Assembly: GCF_001653235.2 (NCBI RefSeq)
Contig: NC_035790.1
Coordinates: forward strand, 4,836,001 to 4,900,000
Source of the DNA: Pochonia chlamydosporia 170
Lineage: Eukaryota > Ascomycota > Sordariomycetes > Hypocreales > Clavicipitaceae
Reading direction: 5' to 3'
DNA length: 64,000 nt
Below, piece after piece: positions 1 to 12,053 of the stretch; the first letter of the stretch is position 1; every line of letters starts with the position of its first letter. A program made the position numbers and the translations under genes. The notes beneath the pieces were generated by a model. It searched no databases. It was given only the letters and a program-made list of their open reading frames with translations, and was not told the origin of the DNA.

Positions 1-578
1 GTTTATAAGATGGAGGTCGGCACTCCTGCTGCTTGCGATGACCCGGAGCCAGCTCAGGGGAAGAAGGATGAGTTGTAGATGGCAGTCCAAGAGCTCGTCA
101 ATGTATGATAACGAAAATAGCACAGTATATGGAGTATAGGACCAGATGAGGCCGATACACCGGTGAACTATCTAGAAGGCGAATATATTGCTATTAAACT
201 TTAATCACGCAAATACTTGCCGTGATGATGTTTGGCCATCTCCGGCTTCTATCCATAAGAAGCTGTGCAACATGCATGACCAGAAAAGTGCAGTAAATGT
301 ACTCCGTAATCCTCATGAGACCCACAGCCATCTAATGCATGGTCAGCCCCGCAAGGTTGAACGTCCACGTCCGACATTTGGTTTCACTGTTTCACTCTGA
401 ATATTTGCATATATTACTTACTGTTTTGTTTTATTTCATTTGTAAATCTACGACATAATGGATAGATGATAAGATACTACGTCTATACATCTCCCAGACA
501 TATCCAAATGTTACGCACTTGCCCCCAACCCTCACGAGCCACAGCCCATCTCAAGACCACACACATCACACCCTCAAA
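1..578. other. Left-edge intergenic region and promoter of the MFS gene
   Basis: No reading frame with protein-like composition is visible; the only frames are short. The right part is presumably the promoter and 5' leader of the transporter starting at 579. Whether the left end holds the tail of another gene cannot be told from this window. Confidence 0.5.
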
Positions 579-2430
579 ATGAGAATACTATCCAACCTGC
601 CCAAGGGCACAAAGCGCCTATACGCCATATGTCTTCACCTCGCAATAGGCGCCTCAATATGGGGCTACAACATTGGCATTTTGTCCTCCATCCTCGTCCA
701 CCCGGGCTGGCGAGAGACGCTCCAGGACCCGACGCCCGCGCAAAAGGGCCTCATCACGGGGATATATTACCTGGGCACATTTCTCTCATACATCTTTTTG
801 TCGCATCCTCTTGCAGATTACTTGGGCAGACGGTATGCCGCCATGATCGGCACGTGTACCCTGAGTCTTGGGGCGATATTGATGGCGGCTGCGAGGGGAG
901 ATGGTGCGGTGGGAATGATGGCCTTGGGGAGATGGGTTTGCGGCCTGGGTGTTGGAGTGGTGAGCACTACGGTGCCGTTATATCAAAGGTCAGATAAGAT
1001 ACTTAGTACTGTGATTCATTTCGAAAACTAACAACCTACAGTGAGATATCTCCCGCAAAAGAAAGAGGAAAATTCGTCACCATGAATCACGTAGGCTTCA
1101 TCGCTGGTCTTGCCTCCGGCCTATGGTACGTCTATCCAGTTCACGGCTCGCAAACATACTAACCTCACAGGGTCGGCTACCTCATGACATTCTGGACTTC
1201 CAACGCCGGCAAATTCTGGGGATGGCGACTCTCCATCCTCATCCAATGCATCCCAGCCGTGACATTCACAACCGGCCTGCTCTTCCTCCCAGAAACGTAC
1301 GTCAACTCCCACCCCAACACCACACCTACTAACAACCCCAGACCAAGATGGCTCCTCGAAAAAGGCGACATGGAACAAGCTTCCAAAGTCCTGCACCGCC
1401 TTCGACAAGACACCATCCCCGCCGAATCAATCACCCATGAACTCCACGCCATTGCCGCTGATATCGAATCCCGGCACAAAGCCGGCACGACGTTCCTCTC
1501 TCTTTCGCTCTCGCTCTCCGTGACGCCAGTCTCTTTGCTCGTCTGTGGCGCGCTTTTCTTTTACAGTTTATGGCGCAGATGTGTGGTGCCACAGCAATGA
1601 AGTACTACTTGCCTACCCTGCTGAAGGCCTTGGGCTTGAACTATAGATTGGCATTGATGGCGGGGGCGGTAGAAATGACGGTCAAGATTGGCATGACGAT
1701 TGTGGAGATGTGGGCGATTGATAGGTTTGGGAGGAGGACTTGCTTGACGGGGGGGAGTCTGATCATGGGAGTTGCTATGCTTGTGAGTGTGCTTTGTTTT
1801 CTGATTTCCATTTGAGCAGTTGCTAACAAATTAGGTGAACGGGTTTCTGCCGATGCTGTATGCAGGAAACAAGAGCAAGGTTGCGGACGTCATCTGTATC
1901 GTCTTTATATTCATCTACGCAATGGGTTATAGTCTTGGTCTCGGCCCAGCGGCATGGGTATACAGCTCCGAGGTGAGGATTCCAAAATTTCCAAGTGTTG
2001 GTGAATCTAACGCCATTAGATCTTTCCGACCTCTGTTCGAGCTCGTGGCCTCAACTTTGCAGCCTCGGGAGGTTCCATTGGCAGCATCCTCGTTTCTCAG
2101 ATCTGGCCCGTGGGAAATGCCAAGTTCGGAAGCGGGATATACTTGTTCTTCATGGTGGTCAATTTCACATGTGTACCGGTAAGATGCTGATTCTGGTGCC
2201 TACTCCCTTGGGGTTGAAATATGGAAGCTGATTTAAGTCTGCAGATCATCTGGCTGTTATATCCCGAAACAAAGGGTAGGGCATTGGAAGATATGGACAG
2301 TCTATTTGGAAAAGGGGAGGATAGAAATGCAACCGTTCCGCTGGGCGGCGTGATTGATGGAGCAGGTCAGGATGCGGACGTACCATCTGCGAGATCAAGT
2401 AACGAGGAGGATGAGCCACTGCTATCATAA
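579..2430 (+). CDS. Sugar-porter family MFS transporter, frame interrupted in exon 4
   Basis: Predicted plasma-membrane sugar/polyol:H+ symporter of the MFS sugar-porter family. Inferred exons are 579-988, 1042-1125, 1171-1296, 1342-1782, 1835-1972, 2020-2178 and 2245-2430, with GT-AG junctions and CTAAC-like branch sites. Family marks are DYLGRR after TM2, GRWVCGLGVGV, YQSEISPAKERGKF, PETPRWLLEKGD, IDRFGRR and the C-terminal PETKGRALEDMDSLF. ATG 579 (TCAAAATGAG) is preferred to the in-frame ATG at 519 because the protein then starts just before TM1. Oddity: within exon 4 the frame must change at a CT-rich run at 1492-1520. Upstream the frame reads SRHKAGTT; downstream another frame reads RDASLFARLWRAFLLQF then MAQMCGATAMKYYLPTLL. 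Exons sum to 1544 nt, two more than a multiple of three. This is either a frameshift (pseudogene or sequencing error) or a 38-nt mini-intron (1488-1525). The sugar-porter assignment is firm; the substrate is unknown. Confidence 0.85.
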
Positions 2431-2783
2431 TGTACGACACATTGACGCAATGTACGACAAGATATGAAATAAACATACTATAACTTGAATGCCAATAATC
2501 ATTAAACCATAAACTAGTTGTCGTCATTGCTCAATGCAGCAGAATAAGTCAACTTGTAACATTGACCATTAGTCAAGGTATCATTAAAGCTGGGGATCAA
2601 AAGCCCAATGAGGCAATGAAAGAAACCATGATTTATAGTACATTCCACCTCCTGTTATACAGCCCACAAACTCCGGCAATCATCACCAGTTATCAAACCA
2701 GAAACCAAAAATAAAAGAAGAAAAAGGGTGTGTTAATACGAAACAGCACACCGACTCTGTATACCCTTAAATCAGAGACATGC
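2431..2783. other. Convergent intergenic spacer (MFS gene / TOR)
   Basis: AT-rich spacer between two genes whose 3' ends face each other. It should hold both 3' UTRs. No other feature is seen. Confidence 0.6.
2468..2473 (+). terminator. Candidate polyadenylation signal of the MFS gene
   Basis: AATAAA about 40 nt after the stop at 2430, in an AT-rich 3' flank. Canonical hexamers are not obligatory in fungi, so this is a plausible site only. Confidence 0.4.
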
Positions 2784-5700
2784 TTACCAGAAACTACACC
2801 AGCCGATGTAGTGTTGGCAAAGGTTTTCAAGTTTTGTGGCCTCAACAATCAACTTGTTAACTTGGTTGATGACATCCAGCTCCTCGTGGTTCTTGAAGTC
2901 GCGGCCGGTGAGCTTTTGTTGCACACGATCTAGCACTTCGACTGCCCTGGCATTTTGGCTCTCTGCCTCCTGCGCGCCATTAACGACATTGCCATCGGGG
3001 GCTACCGAACTGTTTGTACGCGCTCTCGCTCTGGATGTAGGAGGCGCAGACGGTTCGCCATTTGCGAGTAATTCTGACGGTGCGACGTCCGCATTCAAAA
3101 TGGAATGGCGACGTGCCCGGCCGGCGATGGGACCTGCAAGAGCTACCTCACGCTCAGATTGGAAGTTTGGTCCAGCCGGTGATGCCGTATTCGTCAAACG
3201 CCATGTCAAAAGAGGATCGTGGATAAACTGTGTCAGGTTAGAAATTGTCTCCAAGGTTTCGTAAAAGTGGATTTGACAGTACGTACCGCTTCTAGGACAG
3301 CCAACACGCTTTCCTTGTTCTCCCGAAGCACTCGCATTACATGCTCACAAGTTATACGGAAACTGCCTTCGATATTGCTGACTTCCATGGCATATGTCAA
3401 CATTCGCGTTAACCGGAATGGCACCCTCTCTGGATACTTCTCTCGCTTCATTGCCACTTCGAAACAGTCGCCGAAGTCAATATGGATGATTTTACCGGTT
3501 ATGCGATCCAGCATAAGGTTAGACGGGTGTCTATCACCCAAGCCGAGTATGTATCCAACCATGGACATGACACCCAATGATCGAGTGTAGTTGGTTCGTC
3601 TCTCCAGCCATGCCTCGGACGATTTAGACTTTAACCACAGGACACGGTAAAGATCCTGACCAGTAGTATTGTCAAGCGCATAGCCAAATACTTCTACCTT
3701 CTGCATCAAGGTGAGGTTGTCATAATCCGGTGCCATTTGAAGCATGATGCGATGCTCGATGTTGAGCAGAATCTTTCGGCTTTCGCGATACTCCCGAATG
3801 AGTATGTGAAGGGTATCAGTGTTCGGTAGCCAACCAAAGAGGCCAGAGTTCTGTGACAACGGGATCGCGGGATAACGATGGATGTTGAGGTGTCGTTTGG
3901 AACATTCCGAGTCATTGGCCAAGAGAGTATTGCACAGACCAAAGAGTTGCATGACTCGTTCATCTTGCCGAATATCTTCGTGGCCCTTAAGCAGAAAAGC
4001 GTACGACACGCCATCACTGCCGCTCAGTATAAGCTTGCGAGGTCGCTGCTTGGAGTTGATGACGCTGAGCGTAGTGTCAAAGGACATAATTCTGACGACT
4101 GGCTGGCCACTGCGGTATGTTCCAGGTACGGCGAGGTCCAGATCCTTGGAGTTGAGGAGCTTAGGTGAGCAATATGTAAGCTCCAGACTTGTGACCTGCG
4201 GTAGCTGCCTGGAGATCCTCCTAAACACTTGATAATAAAGGTCCCAGGCCTGGTTGAGGTCATTCACATCCTTTGAACTCTCATACTGGTGGCACCACTC
4301 TTGGGCTTCCTTTAAGTCGCGGCCAAATGCTTGCGCAAAGGAAATCTCGCGCAGCGTCTCTGGGCCACGCTCAAGGAGGTCATGCAGAGGACCAAGCGTT
4401 TCGAACATACCCTCAATATTGTGGTCGCCGAAATAGAGACGCGATGCCTCCTCTAACCCTTCATGCCAAAGTTCATGCCAGAGAACCGCGACACGAATAA
4501 GCTCATGAGACACAATGTCTGCTTGGGCAACCAGGTTTGCACTGTGCTGCCGCATGCTATCCATAATTTGCGCTGCGGAGCGCGATCTCCTCGTATTCTG
4601 CCACGATTTCATGGCCACCGTCAAAGGATACACGAGAGCTTGGGGATGAGCTCTGCCAACGTCGGCCAGCAGGTTATGAACAGCCTGCTGCACCCGCTTG
4701 TTAGGCTGGTTGATACGGGCAATAAGCTGCGGGATAACTTCCAACCAGGTATCTACAGAAACATTGCTGATGCCTTCCATAACGGCTGCATTAACATCTG
4801 TGCTACCGCCGTGTGCGAACCACAAGGTCAGCAGACGAAGTGTGTCTTGGAGAGAGCTTCCAACGGAGAGTGCAATAGACTTGAAGAAACCCTGGATGGC
4901 CGGGACGACGTGCTCAATAAGCACTGTTTGGTCCGCTCTGGATAGCTGGCTCTCGTTCCTGGCAGATAGCGTCTGGACAATTTCAAAGTTTGCCAATGCC
5001 CAGGCATGCCAGGCTTTGTACCACCGCGGGTTGTATTTAGTGGCCTGGGAGTACGAATTGAGAATCTCCTGGACCTTGCTATGCTGCCAGTCATTCTTGT
5101 TCAGAGCGATAAGCCACTCTCCCTGGCGCAGATAACATTTCGCCAGCAAAACGGTCTGGTCATACAATGCCCGTTGAGTCTGTGGGCTCATCAGAGACGG
5201 GTCTATCTGGCCTTGAATTCCATAGTCCGTGGGAAGGTTGCCATCAGTGCTACCTGCTTGAGCAGCAAGATGTGCTTTGGCCACATCCAGCCGGTGGGCA
5301 GTATCGTTTGTAAATCTCTGGAGGCAGTATAGCGTCCTTTCAGAAATGCCTTCCCGGCGTCCAGAAGGCTGTTGGCCGAGCTCCCATTCATACTTCAACA
5401 TCGCGTATGTCACTTGAGCCGGGATGTTTCGTGGCGGCGTAGACCCTGACCGGTCGCTCCTATTCTCTGGCCAGTAAGGAATCATTGTCTCCAAGGGAGA
5501 GTCGCTGCCAATGAGCTGCTTCAAAGACTTCTCGGCCAGTCCCATACGGCCAGATTTACGGCAGAGATTGGCAAACTTGATCCACATCCGCATGTTCTCC
5601 GCCGGTGAGATTACCAAGGCCCTAAGGCGTAGCATTCTGTGCCAAACCTCGACATTGCGCTGACATCCCTGTAATCTGGTCTCCCAAGTTTTGCGCATTG

Positions 5701-8700
5701 TTGCTTGCTTCTTTTCGTCACACTGCTTGTATACGATGAGCTCCTCGAGTTCTGCCAGCATTTGAACTCGAACAACGACCTGGTACGCTCTATTATATGA
5801 TTCGCTCACGAGAGCACTCAACTCTGTGTCCAAACCTTCACGAGCCTGCTCAATACAGGCCACCGCCTCTCGGAATTGGTTCCTGTGAAGTGCAAGAATG
5901 GCACCAAAGAAGGACCTGTCTGGCGAATGCCGTTTAAGAGACGATAGATAGTTGTCCATATGATCCCACTTATTTTGACCCCATGCGGCGGCAGTGGCAA
6001 GCGGAGCAATCATTCGCTGGACCTCGGGGGCAGAGTTAACCCAAGTGCTGCCCGTCAGATTGGCCAGAGCGTCCCATTCTCCGAGGGCGTGGAGACATCG
6101 CATCTTACCCATGACAATTTCAACGGGTGTGGGTTGGTCGGCAGGGATCTCTCGTTCACGTTTGTTGTAGAAGGCGAGAGCCTCCTCCCATCTCTCAAGC
6201 TTTTCAAACCAAGTCTCGCGAAGTTGGATGCCCTCCTTGTAAAGTTGTGCCTTTCGTAGAATACCGATAGCAGCATCGGATTGCTGAAGCTGGTTGTTGA
6301 TGACAATGAGTGCCTCAACAGCACCGCTGCTTTGATCTTGCAGGAATTCCAACTCCTTGTAGTGAAGCGCTTTGGCATATGCATGGCATCTAGCAGCTTC
6401 TCGTCCGAGTACTCTGATATCAATTGGGAGAGCCTTGTCGTCGTGTTCCATAAACTCAGCAAGGTTCAAAAGCAGTCCCAACAGATCAGGAGGCACATTC
6501 TCCGACTTGATGGCGCTCTCAATGTTCTGTATCAGCTCGTCTTGGAACTGTTCGTACAGCTCACTCCAGCAAGACACGAACGCTGAGTTGAAGAGCTCAC
6601 GAGCCAACGGCAAATAAACGCTAGCTAGGCTTGCGCACGCACGGAGTGCGTGGTTTGGTGACTCTGTCAGTAAGGTAGTGCTGAACCGTCGCAGCCATTC
6701 TTGCCAGTCCTCCTTTGTGGATTTGCCTCTCGTGTCCCATGCTGCCTTTAGGTGAATTGCATTCATCTCCAGTTTCTTAGTGCCCAAATCAGCAAATGGT
6801 GTTTCGTCCGCAATGTCATTGAACTTTAACTCTGAGGTCAAGTCCTGAGGTAAAACTTCTCCCTTTTGCAGCTTACTCACGAGGAGCTCGTAATTTTGGT
6901 GTTGAATCTGATGTTGGTTGATAACTTTGTTGACTGTGCCCATAAAGTGTACATAGTCCTTTCCAAGTTGCTGTATCAAAGCGCAGAGGGTATCAAGAGC
7001 TGTCACGCGTAAGGAGTGGTCGCCACTATCAAGCACCCTGGTAAGGGGATGGATGATTTTGGCCGCGTAATCGTTGAGGTTAACTTGTCGAGATATCTTG
7101 CCAATCGTATCAATGGCATGTTTTCGTATGAAGACAGGCTGCCCCTGCTTTTCAAAAGTGCGAACAATGACGGGTATAATAAGGTGCATATACTCTTCTG
7201 CGCTGGCACCAAAAACAAGGAATGCATGCAGGACTCGTTCAGACGGTATCCTCTTAGCAGATGAATCCTTGTCAAGCACTCCGAGCATGTTTGGAAGAAT
7301 ACCAGCCAAGTAAACCTTGAATTCTCCTTCCAGTGATCGGGAAATAGCTTCTACAAGAGAGAGGATTGTGGTTTGTAGCGATGGTGATTTGTCCCAGTAG
7401 TCTTGGAGAATTTGAATGATGTCCGGTAGATAATTTCTAATATGCTGGCGAACAATGCTGACCAATGTCGCTAGTTGATTAAAGTATGATTCCAATCGAG
7501 TCGAAGCTGAGGATCGAATGACTTGCAAGAAGGCGGGGATGATCCTATCGAGGAAAGAGACACATTCCAAGCCCAGTGTGCGGAAGATGTTCATTATCGC
7601 CTCAATGACGGCTGCATGGTGCTGAGCTAGCGAGGTATCTTTCAGAATTTGGAGCAGCGCGTTGATAACAACGGTTGGGAAGTACTCTTTGTTAGAAGGC
7701 GTCAACCCGGTCATCATCAGAGAGATATCAGTCATTTGGTTGGAGTCTACTCGCCGCTGGATTTCAGGTGTGCGCTCTTCTACCTGCTGATGCTTGTACG
7801 GATCCAAAGCACCTAGAATACCCATGAGCTTGATTGTTTGTTGTCGGAGAGGGCCTCGTTGGTCTTCTGTGCGTATGATGCCTTGCAGAATTTCCAGGAG
7901 CTGCGGATATTCCAGATAAGGCTCGATAACATAGCCAGAGTTACTAGCCAGCTGGCCAAGAGCATTGAGAGCAGCCTCCCGCTTGATGTTGGAGCTCTGA
8001 TCTTGAAGTGCGTCAATGATCAGGGGCATCAGACGATCTTTATACGGCAGCATATCTTCGCCGCCCACTGTCGCCAAGTCGCCGAGGGCTTTGAGGATTG
8101 TAGCTGCAACTGACGGGCTAGAGTCTTTAGCCTTTGGCAGAAGAACTGATATCATAGGTTCGACATAAGGCTTGATGAGTGACTGTGCATTCTGTACCAG
8201 AAGACTCAACAGCTTAGCGCTTTCTTCCTTGTTCCGCGCCACGTCCGAGAATTCAAGCTCCGTAAGCATTTGAATAAGAGTCTTGCGCAAAGAGGGAATG
8301 ACGTAGGCAGGGTTGAATCGCGCCAACCGACCAATGATCGAGATGGCCACTTCTCGAATAGCAAATACTTCGTCATTCAATGCAAAGAACAAAATTCTTA
8401 TGTTCTCGGCTTTTGCGAGGTGGCGATCAAAGCGCTCATCCAGGGCCGCCAAAACGGTCCGACGTATGTGAGAATCAGGATCAGAGATACCGACAGTGAG
8501 TAGCTTCTCGATAACATCACCAACGACCTGTAGCGCATGATAGCTAGTCTGATTGACAATAGGATCACGCACATACAGCTGACAGCATGTCAAGGCAGCA
8601 GCTTCTCGGATTTCGGGGTCCTCGTCTTCGACATATTTGATGGCCACGTCACGGACGAATTCGTTCAAAATATGTCCAGAGAAGTCAAAGCTGCCGAGCG

Positions 8701-10253
8701 TGTTAAGCGCCAACTTGACCTCCGATCGCCGATTCTCGTACGCCTGTGGGTCTTTAACGTCCTTGTTAATGGCAGGAACTGAGCTAAGGGTGTTCGGCTG
8801 AGGTGCCCCGAGAGGCTTGAAAGGTTCGCCACAAAGAACGACACTCAACATATCCAAGAGCCTTTCCTGGATCGTGGGCTTGACTGGAGGAATATAAAAT
8901 GCCATGTCCACGAGAGCCTGCGTGAGCTTCGGTGTCAAGTCACAAGCGAATATGGGATCCAGCAGTGCTTCCATGTATTTGCTCAATGTTTGTCCAACGG
9001 CGACAGCCAGTCGACTGATGCAATCGAAGACGGGGTCGACAGAGCCTCTCTTACGCGACTGGACACTCAAGCCCTCTCTGACATAAATAAGGACCCCGTC
9101 AAGGTAAGGAGCAATGGCGCTCTTCACAGAGTTGGCAATGTTTCCGATAGCCAAGAAGGCATCATTTCGTTCCTTGTCTCTCTTGAGCATTCCCGACAAG
9201 TATACCATAAACTTGTGCAGCCACGTGTGGGCGAAATCGGCGGGCGAATAGCTAGCCAGATCAGGAATCAGTGACACAACCGTTCGCCTGGTAGTCGGGT
9301 CCCTGTGGTCTTTGTGCTTGAAGACAATTTCACAGGCCTCTTGGTAATGTTCCTGCATATACATGCCTCCTTGCTCAAGCAGCTCCTTCAGGACCAGCAG
9401 GGAGGCGTGAATGGACTCGACAGTGTTAACCTTAAGACCCTGTCTAGCCTCGGTGTAAATCTTGCTCATCCATATTTGTTTCATCTCCTGGTCTCGCTCG
9501 CGGATGATGCGGAAACAAGCGCCGACAGTGTCTGCCGACGTCTCTCGAATGAGTTGTCGAGGGTCTCGTAGTCCGACCCAAACCCAGTCAAAAATAGTCG
9601 GAATATATTGATACATCAGCGTTGGAGCATTCCTCGCCAACTCCCTAAGAACGAGGACGGCGCTATATCGACGTTCTTCAACTCGGTCGTTTTGGAGCCA
9701 CTCCAAGGCGGTGTTTACTTCAGAATCAACGAGTTCGGAGATCAATGAGCCTCCGGGCCGACATAATTTTCCCAGGGCTATAGCCGCTGGTTTCATTGGA
9801 TTTATGTCTTTGCCTCGCAAGATAGTTTTGATGTTCTGGGTGAATCGGGTATATTTGGCGGCAACGTCAACTCCATCGAATTCGACTAGAGCGTCCAGCG
9901 CGTAAATGCCGCCCAGTCGCTCGGCAGAGTCGCTGCCATGGGTAATTAGCTGGGTAATCTTGTTATTAACTGCATTGTAGAAGGCGAGGAATTGTTCCTG
10001 GCTGAGGTCTATATTTGCATTGGTTAGTCCGGTTCGAACCGTCTCTAAGTGAGGGGCTGGGGGTTCTTACCTCGATGGCAAACGACGACGAGGTCCCGAA
10101 GCTGGATGGCAGCTCGTTTGCGCACATCGTCTCCGACACTGTTCTCATGTAAGCCAAAAGTTCATGTGGAAGCTTGATAACAGCCTACCGAGATCGAAGG
10201 CCCCTAGTGATGTGCTCAAGCCGCTCGAGAGCGACTTGTTGTTGTTGCGCCAT
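2784..10253 (-). CDS. tor1: Target of rapamycin (TOR) serine/threonine protein kinase
   Basis: PIKK-family kinase, the catalytic core of TORC1/TORC2 that couples nutrients to growth, translation and autophagy. Four exons were deduced: 10253-10189, 10138-10071, 10008-3287 and 3227-2784, giving 2432 aa, the usual TOR length. The N-terminus is [20 protein letters not shown], followed by HEAT repeats over roughly residues 1-1300, a FAT region, an FRB domain near residue 1880 ([19 protein letters not shown]), and the kinase domain at about 2010-2290 with the ATP-binding stretch [19 protein letters not shown], catalytic loop [11 protein letters not shown] and [12 protein letters not shown]. The last exon follows LAVLEA with [11 protein letters not shown] and ends in FATC with [11 protein letters not shown], the invariant TOR terminus. 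The FRB serine corresponding to the known rapamycin-resistance site is present, so FKBP12-rapamycin binding is expected. It lies head-to-head with rtf2. Some ascomycetes have two TOR genes; only one is in this window. Confidence 0.98.
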
Positions 10254-11026
10254 CCTCCCCTACCTGGCGCTGTAGATCGGAATCAGGCCAACATGAACGA
10301 CCTGCCTCGTTAAGACGTCTGGCGAAACAATAGGATCGTTGCAATTCGAAGGCGTTTCGCACGATGGGAAAATTGACCAGTCGATCGCGAAGCTATCGTC
10401 GTGGGATAAATGAAAGACGGCTGGGTGAGACTCGCAGATGGTGCTGTGGGTGGGCCTTGTGGAGTTGCAAGTTCCCGAATGCTCGCAATGAAAGTGATGT
10501 GTAAAATCACAACACCTATCGCTATTCGTTGAGGCAGAAAGAGCTGTGAACGGCTCGCACCGGTACGAGGCCCTTGCTTAAAGTCAGGGTCGACACGATG
10601 AATCGCCAAGCTGAATATGAAGTTTGTCGGAGGCGCCTCCCGCAGCGAGGCAACCAGCACACCTCATGTGGGTCCTTGTCACATGGGCGCCGTGTCAGGC
10701 ACTTACCACACTGTGTCGCTATAGCATTGGTACTCGTGTCAGCCAAGTGAAACACGCAGGTCTCAATGGGGATGCAGTGTGACTGTGTCTCCACAGTCTA
10801 CATACTGTACGTAGTCAAAGCAGATGCGCCTATCGATAACAAAGTTGTCACCATGGTCTCTCATCTAATGCTCAATATGACTTTGCCATCAAACCAGATT
10901 TTGCTCATCCAAACCGCAGACATAGCGCCTATCGACTTTTCAGTCCCTCGGATTTTCCTTCCCTACTCGACAACGCAAAACACACTCTATTGCATCAATT
11001 CAACGAGCATACGCCACTACTCAATC
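10254..11026. promoter_or_regulatory. Shared intergenic region between divergent TOR and rtf2
   Basis: 773 bp separate the two start codons, which point away from each other, so both promoters and 5' leaders must lie here. No TATA box stands out, as is common for fungal housekeeping genes. An in-frame ATG at 10766 could extend rtf2 upstream, but that stretch has no protein-like composition. Confidence 0.6.
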
Positions 11027-11836
11027 ATGGGTAACGACGGCGGGTCGATCCCGAAGAGGCGAGAACTGGTCAAGAATGCCGCTCGCGCACCGACAGTATC
11101 AGAACTCAAGGCCACGGCATTAGAATCGCTGGCTCACGCATGGACTCACTGCGCTCTCAGCGGCGCCAGTCTCGAGATGGAGGCTGCCGTCTCGGACTGG
11201 AGAGGGCGATTGTTCAACTACGAAGCAATCCTGAATGGTTTAATGCCGTCGGACGAACCGGCCGAAGAAAGTCCCGCCACCTTCGGTATCAAGTCACTCA
11301 GAGATGTGGTGCGGCTGAAGTTTTCAAAATCCGGCGACAGATGGGCGTGTCCCATATCTATGAAGGAGATGGGCCCATCCACCAAGGCTGTATACTTGGT
11401 TCCATGTGGCCACGCCTTTGCCGAAATTGCCATTACGGAAATCCAAGAGAGTTCGTGTCCCGAGTGCGGGGAGAAATTCGAGAAAGAGGATACCATAACA
11501 ATACTACCAACGACCGAAAAGGATATCCGGTGGCTGGAGAGGAGGCTTGATAACCTGCGGGAGAAGGGATTGACCCACAGCTTAAAGAAGGATAAGTCGG
11601 AGAAGAAGAAGAATAAGAAGCGAAAGGGCGATGAGACCACAGGAAATGGCGAGACAACTAGCAAGGCGGACACAGTCCAGCCAAGCAAAGGTTCTGACAG
11701 TAGGATAAGTGGCATCAATAACCCTCTGGCAGCGTCTTTGACGGCAAAGGTTCTGGCAGAGCAGGACGACAGAAACAAGCGACGGAAACTGGTTGCCGAG
11801 GCTATGACTCGAAACGGCGAAGTAGTCAAGAGTTGA
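11027..11836 (+). CDS. rtf2: Rtf2-type RING protein (replication termination factor 2)
   Basis: Nuclear protein of the Rtf2 family. In fission yeast Rtf2 stabilises paused replication forks at the RTS1 barrier and is linked to splicing; the human relative acts on stalled forks. This model is a single exon of 269 aa. It opens with the family signature MGNDGGSIPKRRELVKNAAR. A degenerate RING (C2HC2-like) follows: WACPISMKEM (Cys108), YLVPCGHAF (Cys127, His129) and SSCPECGEKF (Cys144, Cys147). The C-terminal third is lysine-rich with an NLS-like KKNKKRKGD near residue 200 and probably disordered. ATG 11027 is chosen because the family begins MGNDGG; in-frame ATGs upstream add unconserved sequence. 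It is convergent with the zinc-cluster gene at 12054 and divergent from TOR. Confidence 0.93.
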   Translation: MGNDGGSIPKRRELVKNAARAPTVSELKATALESLAHAWTHCALSGASLEMEAAVSDWRGRLFNYEAILNGLMPSDEPAEESPATFGIKSLRDVVRLKFSKSGDRWACPISMKEMGPSTKAVYLVPCGHAFAEIAITEIQESSCPECGEKFEKEDTITILPTTEKDIRWLERRLDNLREKGLTHSLKKDKSEKKKNKKRKGDETTGNGETTSKADTVQPSKGSDSRISGINNPLAASLTAKVLAEQDDRNKRRKLVAEAMTRNGEVVKS

Positions 11837-12053
11837 TAGGCCCATTCAGGATATGTATATACGACAGACGAGGAATGATACCCCATGAATGAACCTCGAC
11901 TTGAATGCGAATCATACTGCACTTAAACTGGATCGAACAGCCTTGTTCTGTCAACAAATACGTGCGCATAAGGTCTCTTTGAATTTGAATGGTATCAATT
12001 CATGGTTCGTCAGAGCGTTTCCTAAATGTTCTAAACTTCTTGATGCAACGAAA

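Noticed and set aside
11218..11922. 234-codon frame antisense to rtf2
   Set aside because: It mirrors the codon pattern of the real rtf2 gene on the opposite strand and has no family features.
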